DNA of 52,180 bases from Beijerinckiaceae bacterium (lineage in GTDB: Bacteria > Pseudomonadota > Alphaproteobacteria > Rhizobiales > Beijerinckiaceae): the NCBI GenBank assembly GCA_019745195.1, contig JAIETL010000032.1, positions 1 to 52,180 of the forward strand. The letters run 5' to 3'. Both the position numbers and the translations under genes were made by a program. The notes beneath the pieces are model-generated. The model had not been told where the DNA came from. It made no database searches and worked only from the letters and a program-made list of their open reading frames with translations. This document shows positions 8,816-15,647 of the stretch, piece by piece; the stretch's first letter is position 1, and every line of letters begins with the position of its first letter.

Positions 8816-9558
8816 GCGCCGGGGTCGCCGCCGGACAGGGCCCGGAACCGGATGCCCCGCTGATCTCCTTCGAGCAGGTCGTGCGTCTGCATGGGACAGG
8901 CGCAGCCGCGGTCGCTGCGCTCGACAGGGTCGATCTGTCGATCGAGCCCAGCGAATTCGTCGCGATCATGGGGCCGAGCGGATCGGGAAAATCGACCTGC
9001 CTCAACATCATCGGTTGCCTCGACCTGCCCAGTCAGGGTCGCTATCGTTTCAACGGCGTCGATGTCGGCTCCCTGGACGGCATCGGTCGCGCGCGGCTGC
9101 GCAGGGCCCATATCGGATTCATCTTCCAGGGCTTCCGGCTGCTCAAACGGACGAGCGCGCTGGAGAATGTCGAAATGCCGCTGCTGTATCGCGGTGTCGA
9201 CAGGCAGGCGCGGCGCGCCGCAGCCAGCGCCGCTTTGGCTGCGGTGGGGCTCGAAGACCGCCGGTCGCACCTCCCGGAGGAGCTGTCGGGCGGCCAGCAG
9301 CAGCGCGTCGCGATCGCCCGGGCCATCGTCACCAAACCCTCCCTCGTGATCGCAGACGAGCCAACGGGCGCGCTCGACTCGGCGGCTGGCGAACAGATCG
9401 TCGACCTGTTGCGTCGTCTGAACCAGACGGCCGGCACGACGATCGTGATGGTGACGCATGATGCCGCCGTCGCCGGACAGGCGCGCCGCATCATCCGCTT
9501 CCGCGACGGGCGCATCGCGTCGCGCCCGAGCGAACCGGATTGCGACGATGCGCACTGA
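8812..9558 (+). CDS. ABC exporter ATPase, MacB/LolD type
   Basis: A 248-residue nucleotide-binding subunit. Walker A is GPSGSGKST, the ABC signature LSGGQQQRVAIARAI, Walker B VIADEPTGALD, and the switch histidine follows in MVTHD. The spacing and the FIFQGFRLLKRTSALENVEMPL stretch are typical of the LolD/MacB/FtsE branch rather than importers. Unlike classical MacB, where ATPase and permease are fused, here they are separate genes that overlap by 11 bases, so their translation is coupled. The protein works at the inner membrane face with the permease encoded next. Confidence 0.93.
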   Translation: MSAGVAAGQGPEPDAPLISFEQVVRLHGTGAAAVAALDRVDLSIEPSEFVAIMGPSGSGKSTCLNIIGCLDLPSQGRYRFNGVDVGSLDGIGRARLRRAHIGFIFQGFRLLKRTSALENVEMPLLYRGVDRQARRAAASAALAAVGLEDRRSHLPEELSGGQQQRVAIARAIVTKPSLVIADEPTGALDSAAGEQIVDLLRRLNQTAGTTIVMVTHDAAVAGQARRIIRFRDGRIASRPSEPDCDDAH

Positions 9559-10759
9559 CATTCTGGTTCTGGCCCTGACGGCGCTGCGCCGCAACGCTTT
9601 GCGCTCGGCGCTGACGGCGCTTGGCATCGTGATCGGCGTGGCGGCGGTGGTAGCTCTGCTGACGATCGGGCGCGGAACCAGCCTGCGCGTCGCCCACGAG
9701 ATCGAGCGGCTGGGCACGCGGCTTCTGGTCGTCAAGCTGGGCCTCGACGCACGCGGCGGCAACGGAGCGCAGATCCAGGCGAAGGCGTTCGACTATGCCG
9801 ATGTCGAGGCGATCCGGGAACAGGTAAGAGGCGGTGGAGCTGTCGCGCCGGTCGCGTCGCTTTCGGCCCGGGTCGTGGCGCGGCGTTCCAACTGGCTGGC
9901 GACCGTGATCGGGACGGAGAACGCCTTCCTGGAGGCGCGCGACTGGCGGCTCAGATCGGGGCGGTCCTTCAGCGGCCACGAACTCCAGTCCGGCAAGAGC
10001 GTCTGCATCATCGGCGCCACCATCCAGCAAAAGCTCTTCGGCGCCGGCGATGCGCTGGGCGAGATCCTGCGGGTCAGGACCGCCCCCTGCCTGATCGTCG
10101 GCGTGCTCGCCGCGCGCGGCCAGTCGGGCCTGTCGGACGATGCGGACAATCTCGTCCTGATGCCGCTTTACGGCTTCCAGCGACGGCTGCAGGGCACGCC
10201 AGACCTTCAGTCGATTCTGGTTCTGGCGAGGCCGGAAGCCGATCCGTCGCTGGTCAGGACGCGGGTCGAGGGGCTGCTGCGCGAGCGCCGCGGGCTCGGT
10301 CCGCGCGAGACGGAGAACTTCCATGTCCTCGAAATGCGCCAGGTCGCGGAAGCGATGGCCGGGACGGCGCGGACCCTGACGGCCCTGCTCGCCGCGATCG
10401 GGGCGGTGAGCCTGCTCGTCGGCGGCATCGGCATCATGAACATCATGCTGGTCGCAGTGACGGAACGCACCGGCGAGATCGGCGTCCGCCTCGCCATCGG
10501 CGCCTTGCCGCGGCAGGTTCTCGGGCAGTTTCTGGCGGAGGCGGTCCTGCTGGCGGTCCTGGGCGGGCTGGCGGGCATCGCCGCCGGCTTCGCCATCGCC
10601 GCCGCGGCTCGGCTCTGGCTGCCGATTCCGCTGGTCGTCGATCCTGCCATCATCACGCTGGCCTTCGCGGCCTCGGCGCTCGTCGGCATCGTGTTCGGCT
10701 ATGTGCCGGCGGCCCGGGCTGCGGCGCTCGACCCCGTCGAGGCGCTGCGCCGGGATTAG
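9548..10759 (+). CDS. ABC exporter permease, MacB/FtsX type
   Basis: A 403-residue MacB-like permease: one N-terminal helix (residues about 15-40, ALRSALTALGIVIGVAAVVALLT), a large periplasmic MacB_PCD domain (about 45-270) and three C-terminal helices (about 280-395). The loop GGIGIMNIMLVAVTERTGEIG is the FtsX/MacB signature. Such permeases push substrates from the periplasm outwards by mechanotransmission instead of carrying them through the inner membrane. The ATG at 9548 is used because it lies right before the first helix. It ends 85 bases before the start codon of the tetrapeptide-repeat protein, which suggests but does not prove that this protein is cargo. Confidence 0.92.
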   Translation: MRTDILVLALTALRRNALRSALTALGIVIGVAAVVALLTIGRGTSLRVAHEIERLGTRLLVVKLGLDARGGNGAQIQAKAFDYADVEAIREQVRGGGAVAPVASLSARVVARRSNWLATVIGTENAFLEARDWRLRSGRSFSGHELQSGKSVCIIGATIQQKLFGAGDALGEILRVRTAPCLIVGVLAARGQSGLSDDADNLVLMPLYGFQRRLQGTPDLQSILVLARPEADPSLVRTRVEGLLRERRGLGPRETENFHVLEMRQVAEAMAGTARTLTALLAAIGAVSLLVGGIGIMNIMLVAVTERTGEIGVRLAIGALPRQVLGQFLAEAVLLAVLGGLAGIAAGFAIAAAARLWLPIPLVVDPAIITLAFAASALVGIVFGYVPAARAAALDPVEALRRD

Positions 10760-10770
10760 CCAGGAAACCT

Positions 10771-10795
10771 GGAATAGAGTTGTCGACCGGCCGTT
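10771..10795 (+). promoter_or_regulatory. ECF-type promoter of the tetrapeptide-repeat gene
   Basis: GGAATA (10771-10776) and CGTT (10792-10795) with 15 bases between them, the same as the other four sites of this cluster. It lies 12 bases after the permease stop codon and about 50 bases before the ATG at 10845. The small gene therefore has its own strong start site in addition to any read-through from the exporter operon. Confidence 0.82.
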
Positions 10796-10844
10796 AAGCT
10801 GACGGATGCACATCACGCATCCGGACAACAGGATGGAGACGGTC

Positions 10845-11183
10845 ATGAAGACGATCATCACACTGACGACCCTCGCGGCGGCGACCATGGCGGCCGCGGC
10901 GGCTGGCGCTGCCGTTCCGGCGGACGCGAGCAGGACCGAGCTGGCGGCTGCCGCCCCGGCCGGCGGCTGGGTCGAGGCGCAGGCGTTGCGCCGCTCCAGC
11001 AACAGCAGCAGCAACTCGTCCTCGAACACGAGCAGCAACACCTCCTCGAACACGGCGTCGAACTCGAGCTCGAATTCCTCCTCGAACTCCAGCTCCAACT
11101 CCTCGTCGAACTCGAGCAGCAACACGTCTTCGAACGGCAGCAGCAATTCCTCTTCGAATTCGAGCTCCAACTCGTCGCGCTGA
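10845..11183 (+). CDS. Secreted Asn/Ser tetrapeptide-repeat protein, unknown family
   Basis: A 112-residue protein I do not recognise. Residues 1-28 form a Sec-type signal peptide (MKTIITLTTLAAATMAAAAA, cleavage probably after VPADA). A short linker (about 29-52) follows, then 15 tandem four-residue units of the form N-S-S-S to the end, with a few T, G or A substitutions. There is no Cys, and charge is almost absent from the repeat. Serine is encoded by a mix of AGC, TCG and TCC, so the repeat is kept at protein level rather than by recent DNA slippage. GGAG lies 7 bases before the ATG, and the upstream promoter supports this start over the ATG at 10806. A perfect terminator follows. It could be a surface, matrix or modified peptide; a role is not known. 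Confidence 0.75.
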   Translation: MKTIITLTTLAAATMAAAAAGAAVPADASRTELAAAAPAGGWVEAQALRRSSNSSSNSSSNTSSNTSSNTASNSSSNSSSNSSSNSSSNSSSNTSSNGSSNSSSNSSSNSSR

Positions 11184-11204
11184 GTTCCGCGACCGTGCCA
11201 ACGG

Positions 11205-11232
11205 AAGGGGCGCCTCGCGGCGCCCCTTTTTT
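11205..11232 (+). terminator. Intrinsic terminator after the tetrapeptide-repeat gene
   Basis: A perfect 10-bp GC-rich stem (11205-11214 with 11219-11228) closes a four-base loop and runs into six T residues ending at 11232. It lies 21 bases after the stop codon. Between two convergent genes it may also protect the unknown gene on the other strand, although its T tract favours rightward termination. Confidence 0.9.
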
Positions 11233-11257
11233 GTCTCCCCACCTTGATCGGTGATTG

Positions 11258-11974
11258 TCAGCGCATGGCGCGGGCGACTTTCCGATACCAGCCTTCCGAG
11301 GCCTGGGTCTGCCGCAGGATGCGGGTTTTGAGTTCGGCTTCTGCCGGCGTTTCCGACCGGACCTCGCCGTCGATCTGGGACGCGTCGCGTCGGAACGGGA
11401 TGACCTGCACCAGCGGCGTCCCGCGCTCCAGCGTGTGGACGCCGTCATCCGCCACCGCGAAGAAGGGGAAGTTGATCAGCGAGCGGTAGCTGTCGGTGTC
11501 GACGATCCCGCTGACGATGTCGACGACCCGGTTAGGCCGGTTCAGCAGCGGGACGAAAAGGCAGCTCCAGCCGGGCGGAGTCGCCACGGTCCAGTAGTTG
11601 TGGAACTTGCAGGGCGGCCTAGCGCCGGCGGGATGGCCGGCGACCTGATGCGGGCCATGGTTGGACACCATCGTCTGGTCGATGTCCCAGCCGGCATCGA
11701 CGGTCGCGCCGCCGTCGCGGATGACCAGCCGGACGGTCGCCGCCAGCGGAATGATCCAGCCCGTCGTCATTGCGTCGAGGAACGGCATGCAGCGCTTGAC
11801 CGTGAGGCCGTTATTGGTGGCGTGCAGGTGTTCGCCATCGACAGCCGGCAGTTTCCGGAACCAGTCGGGAATGACGCTTTTGGCCGGCCTGGGCTCGGCA
11901 ATGACTCCCTGCAGTTCGGGCTTGCAGGTGAACAGGATCTTCGGCTTCTCGGCTGTCTTCAGCAGTCGCAACAT
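11258..11974 (-). CDS. Conserved protein of unknown function in the ECF regulon
   Basis: A 238-residue protein without signal peptide or membrane segment, so probably cytosolic. I know no function. Strongly patterned stretches suggest an old, folded family: VIPDWFRKLP near residue 38, TVKRCMPFLDAMTTGWIIPL near 58, NYWTVATPPGWSCLFVPLLN in the middle, SGIVDTDSYRSLINFPFF and GTPLVQVIPFRR in the last third. The alternation of hydrophobic and Gly/Pro residues fits a beta-rich, possibly cupin-like fold, but this is a guess. The ATG has GGGAG about 8 bases upstream, and an ECF promoter lies 34 bases before it. It converges on the repeat-protein gene. An enzyme acting on regulon products is one possibility. 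Confidence 0.8.
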   Translation of the reverse strand: MLRLLKTAEKPKILFTCKPELQGVIAEPRPAKSVIPDWFRKLPAVDGEHLHATNNGLTVKRCMPFLDAMTTGWIIPLAATVRLVIRDGGATVDAGWDIDQTMVSNHGPHQVAGHPAGARPPCKFHNYWTVATPPGWSCLFVPLLNRPNRVVDIVSGIVDTDSYRSLINFPFFAVADDGVHTLERGTPLVQVIPFRRDASQIDGEVRSETPAEAELKTRILRQTQASEGWYRKVARAMR

Positions 11975-12007
11975 CGCGCTCTCCCATGGTTTCCGCCCTG
12001 CAAGCGC

Positions 12008-12032
12008 AACGTGGCGGCCACGGGTTTATTCC
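12008..12032 (-). promoter_or_regulatory. ECF-type promoter of the unknown gene
   Basis: On the minus strand GGAATA (12032-12027) and CGTT (12011-12008) are separated by 15 bases, matching the other four sites exactly. The predicted start near 12001 gives a leader of roughly 26 bases before the ATG at 11974, enough for its GGGAG ribosome site. Confidence 0.82.
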
Positions 12033-12068
12033 GGCCTGGCGATCACGGTCCCCGTTTCCTGCAGCCCC

Positions 12069-12170
12069 TCAGCGTGCGATCGACCCCAGCACGAGCAGCA
12101 GCATGACGCCGACGCAGAGCGCGACCGCGAGAATCCAGATGCGCACGATCGCGGGCATCTTCTCGCTCAT
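12069..12170 (-). CDS. Small single-pass membrane protein, 33 residues
   Basis: A very short gene whose ATG overlaps the subtilase stop codon (ATGA, 12167-12170), so it is probably made by translational coupling. The product has a charged start (MSEKMPAIVR), one hydrophobic helix (about residues 10-30, IWILAVALCVGVMLLLVLGS) and ends IAR. Nothing identifies a family. As the last gene of the RTX/subtilase operon it could anchor or regulate the protease, or assist export; this is inference. A spurious ORF is possible, but the coupling and clean helix argue that it is real. Confidence 0.6.
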   Translation of the reverse strand: MSEKMPAIVRIWILAVALCVGVMLLLVLGSIAR

Positions 12171-13591
12171 CGGCAGGCCCCCGCCAGCTGCACGAGGCCA
12201 TGCCCGAAGACGGGGTCGCGTCCCGCCGCGCCGAGATCGAGCGCCGCGCGCTCGAGCCGTTCGATCGGCGAGGGCGCGCCGTCGCGGCCATCGTCGCTGC
12301 GCAGGGCGGCGATGGCGGCGGCGATGAAGGGGGCGGCGTACGACGTTCCCGAATGTAGCAGGGGCCGCCCGCGGATATCGAGCAGGCGCAGGCCGACGCC
12401 CGGCGCGGCAAGGCGGATGTGCGGTCCGCGCCCGGATCGACGATAGGCCTGGTTGTCGGCGTCGGTCGCGGTGATCGCGATCGCCCATGGGTAGGCGGCC
12501 GGATAGGCGGCAGGTCCGTCCGGTCCCTTGTTGCCCGAAGCGGCGACGATCGCGATCTCCCGCGCGCTGATGGCCGCGCCGACCTGATCGAGGACGGCGT
12601 TCGCCGGGCCGGCAAGGCTGAGATTGATGACGTCGACATGCCGGCGCGCCAGCAGATCAAGCGCCGCCGCGAGATCGTAGGCGTCGGCCTCGTCGACGTC
12701 GCCGCTGCGGTGAAAGGCGTCGACGGCGATCACGGTGGCCCCGGGGGCGAGGCCGGCGAAGACGCCGTCGCCGAGCAGCAGCGAAGCGATGGCGGTGCCG
12801 TGGCGTCGGGTTGCGCGAGCCCGCGCCGGGCCGCGGCTGGATTCGACCTGCAGGGATTTGCCGGCAAAGCCGGGATGGCCGTCGTCGACACCGGTGTCGA
12901 TGACGCCGATCGTTCCGGCGGGCCTGCAGCCAGGCCGCATGGACCAGGCCGTCATGACGAGCGGCGCGTCGAAGCCATTCGCCCGCCGTCCGCCGCTGCT
13001 CTGGACGCGATAGTTCTGGCGGTAACGGTGATTGACGTCGATCACCCCTTCCGGCGCGAGCGTTCGGAGACGCGCGAGCGTGCGCGAGGTGGACCCGCGG
13101 ATCGGCATGCGCACTCTGAGCGCGAACCCCGGAACCGTCAGGAACTCCCGGCTGTCGAGGATCTCGATCCCGGCGTCGCGGATACGATCCACCGATTGCG
13201 GCGTCAGCCCGACAGCGGCGATCTCGACCACGGCCACCAGCGGCTCGGCTCGCCTCGGTCGCGGTGCCGGTACGGCCGAGAACCAGCGAAACGGCGACAG
13301 CGACGGGCCGCCACGGCCGCGGAAAGGGTTCCATTCCCGTCCGCCGCCGCCGTCTCCGCCCGGTCCGCCGATGCCACCGGAGCCGCCGCCGCCTGATGCG
13401 CCGCCGCCGCCACCGTCGCCCCCGGCACCGCCGCCGCCACCGCCATCGTCGCCGCCGCCGCCATCGTCATCGGCGAGAGCCGCCGTCGTGAAGACGTGGC
13501 CGATCGGCAAGGGGCGGAGGAACGCGCCCGGCACCGGCGTCAGGATCGTCGCCATGACGGCCAGACAAAGGCATGCGTGAAGGCGCGTCAT
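12167..13591 (-). CDS. Secreted subtilisin-like serine protease (S8)
   Basis: A 474-residue exported peptidase. A signal peptide spans about residues 1-40 (TRLHACLCLAVMATILTPV then AALA). A spacer of some 45 residues, nearly all Gly with a few Asp (41-85), follows, then a prodomain-like region (about 115-200) and the catalytic domain. The triad is complete: D232 in GVIDTGVDDGHPG, H264 in RRHGTAIAS, S417 in SGTSYAAPF; N354 in ASGNKGP would form the oxyanion hole. ATG 13591 is preferred over an in-frame upstream start because the signal peptide begins there and it overlaps the previous stop (ATGA). Likely substrates are regulon exoproteins or the anti-sigma factor; neither is shown. Confidence 0.92.
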   Translation of the reverse strand: MTRLHACLCLAVMATILTPVPGAFLRPLPIGHVFTTAALADDDGGGGDDGGGGGGAGGDGGGGGASGGGGSGGIGGPGGDGGGGREWNPFRGRGGPSLSPFRWFSAVPAPRPRRAEPLVAVVEIAAVGLTPQSVDRIRDAGIEILDSREFLTVPGFALRVRMPIRGSTSRTLARLRTLAPEGVIDVNHRYRQNYRVQSSGGRRANGFDAPLVMTAWSMRPGCRPAGTIGVIDTGVDDGHPGFAGKSLQVESSRGPARARATRRHGTAIASLLLGDGVFAGLAPGATVIAVDAFHRSGDVDEADAYDLAAALDLLARRHVDVINLSLAGPANAVLDQVGAAISAREIAIVAASGNKGPDGPAAYPAAYPWAIAITATDADNQAYRRSGRGPHIRLAAPGVGLRLLDIRGRPLLHSGTSYAAPFIAAAIAALRSDDGRDGAPSPIERLERAALDLGAAGRDPVFGHGLVQLAGACR

Positions 13592-13833
13592 GGTGCTTCC
13601 ATTCCGTGCTGGAGCGCCGAAACCGTGCCCCGAGCGGCCGCGCCGCGCTCCGGCCGAGCCGGGCAGCATGTGCAGGCGATCGGGCTTCTGGCCAGTCCCC
13701 CAGACAGCCTAGGCTCGTCGCTCCCGGACAGCTCTCCCACGTGCCGTCCGGGATCCATCGCATAGGCCTTTGCAAGGTCCGGGGTGTGATGCCGATGGAT
13801 CGCCATCGGCGGGTTCTCGGCATCGTTGGACAT
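13588..13833 (-). CDS. Small protein of unknown function between RTX and subtilase genes
   Basis: An 81-residue frame opens 9 bases after the RTX stop and closes in an ATGA overlap with the subtilase start. It has no signal peptide or hydrophobic helix. The first half is charged (for example HRHHTPDLAKAYAMDPGRHV), and a Cys motif CTCCPARPERG lies in the second half. I recognise no family. The tight spacing on both sides and the need to carry ribosomes to the subtilase start support a real gene. The weak ribosome site and compositional drift in the second half are against it, so it may instead be only a leader. Confidence 0.45.
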   Translation of the reverse strand: MSNDAENPPMAIHRHHTPDLAKAYAMDPGRHVGELSGSDEPRLSGGLARSPIACTCCPARPERGAAARGTVSALQHGMEAP

Positions 13834-13842
13834 GCGCTCGGC

Positions 13843-14940
13843 TCAGAATATGTCGAAGTCGCCGATCTGGAGCGGGCCTGCGCCCATGATCTGGGCAATC
13901 AGCGTCGAGGCCGCTCCCCCCGCGCCGTCGGCGTCCCAGAACAGGCGGCCGTCATCCGTGTCGTAGAGGAACGTCCCTTGGCCCGCGATCGCGGATGTCG
14001 GCGCGCTCGACGACACCAGGCGCGTCTCGTCGAGCGAACTGCCAGACTGCAGACCGCCGCCGAACAGCGCCGCGTCGATCGCAAGATCATCGGTGCCGAA
14101 GGCGAAGTCGCTGATGATGTCGCGATCTGCCGCGCGGTTGGTCAGGACGAAGAAGTCCTGGTCGGCGCCGCCGATCAGGGTGTCGATCCCCGCGCCGCCG
14201 ATCAGCCTGTCGCTGCCGGCGTCGCCCTGGAGCGTGTCGCGGCCTGCGCCGCCTTCGAGCGTATCGGAATCCTCGCCGCCGAAGAGCCGATCGTTGCCGA
14301 AGCCGCCGGCGACGAAGTCATCGCCTTTGCCTCCGTAGACCGTATCGTTGCCGTCGCCGCCGAAGAGCAGGTCCTTGTCCTCGCCGCCGTCGATCAGGTC
14401 GTTGCCGAGGCCGCCGTAGATTTCGTCCTCGCCATTTTCTCCGAAGAGCCGGTCGACGCCGTCCCCGCCCTCGATCAGGTCGGCGTCGTCGCCGCCCCTG
14501 ATGGTGTCGTCGCCGAAGCCGCCGAAAAGCTGATCCGCGCCGGAGCCGCCGACGAGGGTGTCGTTGCCGTCGCCGCCGAAGAGCCTGTCCTCGCCTTCGC
14601 CGCCATCGAGCCGGTCATCGCCGAGACCGCCGAAGAGGGTGTCGTTTCCGGCCTCGCCGAAGAGCCGGTCATTGCCGTCCTCGCCCTCCAGAAGATCGTC
14701 GCCGTCGCCGCCGAAAAGCTGGTCGTCGCCGTCGCCGCCGAAGGCCTCGTCATTGCCGGAGCCGCCGAGGATGACGTCGTTGCCGCCGTCGCCATAGATC
14801 ACGTCATTGTCCTCGCCGCCATCGAGCCGGTCGTTGCCGCCGAACCCTTCGAGAACGTCGTTGCCCTTGCCGCCGCTGATCGTATCGGCGAAGTCGGTGC
14901 CCAGAAGCCGGTCGTTGAGGTCTGTCCCGGTGATGATCAT
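13843..14940 (-). CDS. RTX calcium-binding secreted protein
   Basis: A 365-residue protein built from about 27 consecutive RTX nonapeptides of the type GGxGxDxLx (roughly residues 8-255), for example [10 protein letters not shown]. Such repeats form a calcium-bound beta-roll outside the cell. The C-terminal 100 residues resemble the tail of type I secretion substrates ([20 protein letters not shown] then a region ending GDFDIF). No N-terminal signal peptide and no HExxH metalloprotease motif are present, so it is a structural or adhesive protein and not a serralysin. The ATG at 14940 has AAGGGAG upstream; a further upstream ATG lies before the predicted transcript start and is excluded. No type I secretion genes are in the window. 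Confidence 0.92.
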   Translation of the reverse strand: MIITGTDLNDRLLGTDFADTISGGKGNDVLEGFGGNDRLDGGEDNDVIYGDGGNDVILGGSGNDEAFGGDGDDQLFGGDGDDLLEGEDGNDRLFGEAGNDTLFGGLGDDRLDGGEGEDRLFGGDGNDTLVGGSGADQLFGGFGDDTIRGGDDADLIEGGDGVDRLFGENGEDEIYGGLGNDLIDGGEDKDLLFGGDGNDTVYGGKGDDFVAGGFGNDRLFGGEDSDTLEGGAGRDTLQGDAGSDRLIGGAGIDTLIGGADQDFFVLTNRAADRDIISDFAFGTDDLAIDAALFGGGLQSGSSLDETRLVSSSAPTSAIAGQGTFLYDTDDGRLFWDADGAGGAASTLIAQIMGAGPLQIGDFDIF

Positions 14941-15006
14941 GATGCTCTCCCTTGTATCGCCCGCGTCGACGACCCCCGCTTTTGCGAGGGAGGACGCTGG
15001 CGGCAT

Positions 15007-15031
15007 AACGGAGCGGCGCCGAAACTATTCC
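15007..15031 (-). promoter_or_regulatory. ECF-type promoter of the RTX/subtilase operon
   Basis: On the minus strand GGAATA (15031-15026) and CGTT (15010-15007) with a 15-base spacer, as at the four sister sites. It drives leftward through the RTX gene and, with tight or overlapping spacing, the three genes after it. Its back-to-back partner for the sigma gene lies 39 bases to the right. Confidence 0.82.
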
Positions 15032-15069
15032 GCTCGCCGCGAGCCCGCTTGCGAATTGACGCGGCTGCG

Positions 15070-15094
15070 GGAATAAGATGGCCATATCGGCGTT
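15070..15094 (+). promoter_or_regulatory. ECF-type autoregulatory promoter of the sigma gene
   Basis: GGAATA (15070-15075) and CGTT (15091-15094) with a 15-base spacer. It stands 26 bases before the sigma ATG. A sigma factor that recognises its own promoter gives positive feedback, a common ECF design; recognition by this sigma is inferred from the shared motif. Confidence 0.83.
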
Positions 15095-15119
15095 CTGATC
15101 GGCGAAGCGCATATCGCAT

Positions 15120-15647
15120 ATGACGGATTCCTTCGCCGACGAGTTGATCGCCCTGTTGCCCCGGCTGCGTCGTTTCGCATTGTCGCTGACGGGCAAGGGC
15201 GCCGACGCCGACGATCTCGTCCAGGCGGCGTGCGAGCGGGCCCTGCGCGCCTGCGACAGCTACGAACCCGGAACGAGACTCGACGCATGGCTCTTTCGCA
15301 TCATCAAGAATCTCTGGATCGACCAGATTCGTCGCCGCAAGACCGAGAACAGCGTCCCCCTGCCGCCGGACGATCAGGGCTCGCCGAGCGCGGACGGCGT
15401 CGTCCTGGCCGAATCCCGGCTCATGCTGGGCAGCGTCGAAGCGGCGTTCGGCAGTTTGCCCGCCGACCAGCGGAATGTCCTGCGGCTGGTCTGCATCGAA
15501 GGGCTGAGCTACCAGGAGACGGCGCAGACGCTGGCGATCCCCATCGGCACGGTAATGAGCCGCCTTTCGCGGGCGCGCGCCGCGCTGCTCGAAGCGCTCG
15601 GGGAGGACAAGCCGGGCCGGATCGAAGGCATGAGGCTTGAACGATGA
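15120..15647 (+). CDS. ECF-family RNA polymerase sigma factor
   Basis: A 175-residue sigma-70 family factor with only regions 2 and 4, the ECF layout. Region 2 (about 10-75) includes DADDLVQAACERALRACDSY and WLFRIIKNLWIDQIRRRK. Region 4 (about 112-165) includes LPADQRNVLRLVCIEGLSYQ and the helix-turn-helix IPIGTVMSRLSRARAALLEA. There is no C-terminal extension. It overlaps the anti-sigma gene (ATGA), so the two proteins are made in balance. No NepR or PhyR gene is nearby, so it is not the usual general-stress EcfG locus. Five matching promoters nearby define a compact candidate regulon. The activating signal is unknown. Confidence 0.95.
   Translation: MTDSFADELIALLPRLRRFALSLTGKGADADDLVQAACERALRACDSYEPGTRLDAWLFRIIKNLWIDQIRRRKTENSVPLPPDDQGSPSADGVVLAESRLMLGSVEAAFGSLPADQRNVLRLVCIEGLSYQETAQTLAIPIGTVMSRLSRARAALLEALGEDKPGRIEGMRLER

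Noticed and set aside
10806..10844. Upstream ATG as start of the repeat protein
   Set aside because: It lies only 11 bases after the predicted -10, has no ribosome site, and would bury the signal peptide behind 13 extra residues.
10990..11180. Serine/asparagine repeat as a DNA microsatellite
   Set aside because: Serine codons vary among AGC, TCG and TCC from unit to unit, so simple slippage does not explain it; it is treated as a protein repeat.
13843..14940. RTX protein as serralysin-type protease
   Set aside because: There is no HExxH zinc motif; nearly the whole chain is RTX repeats.
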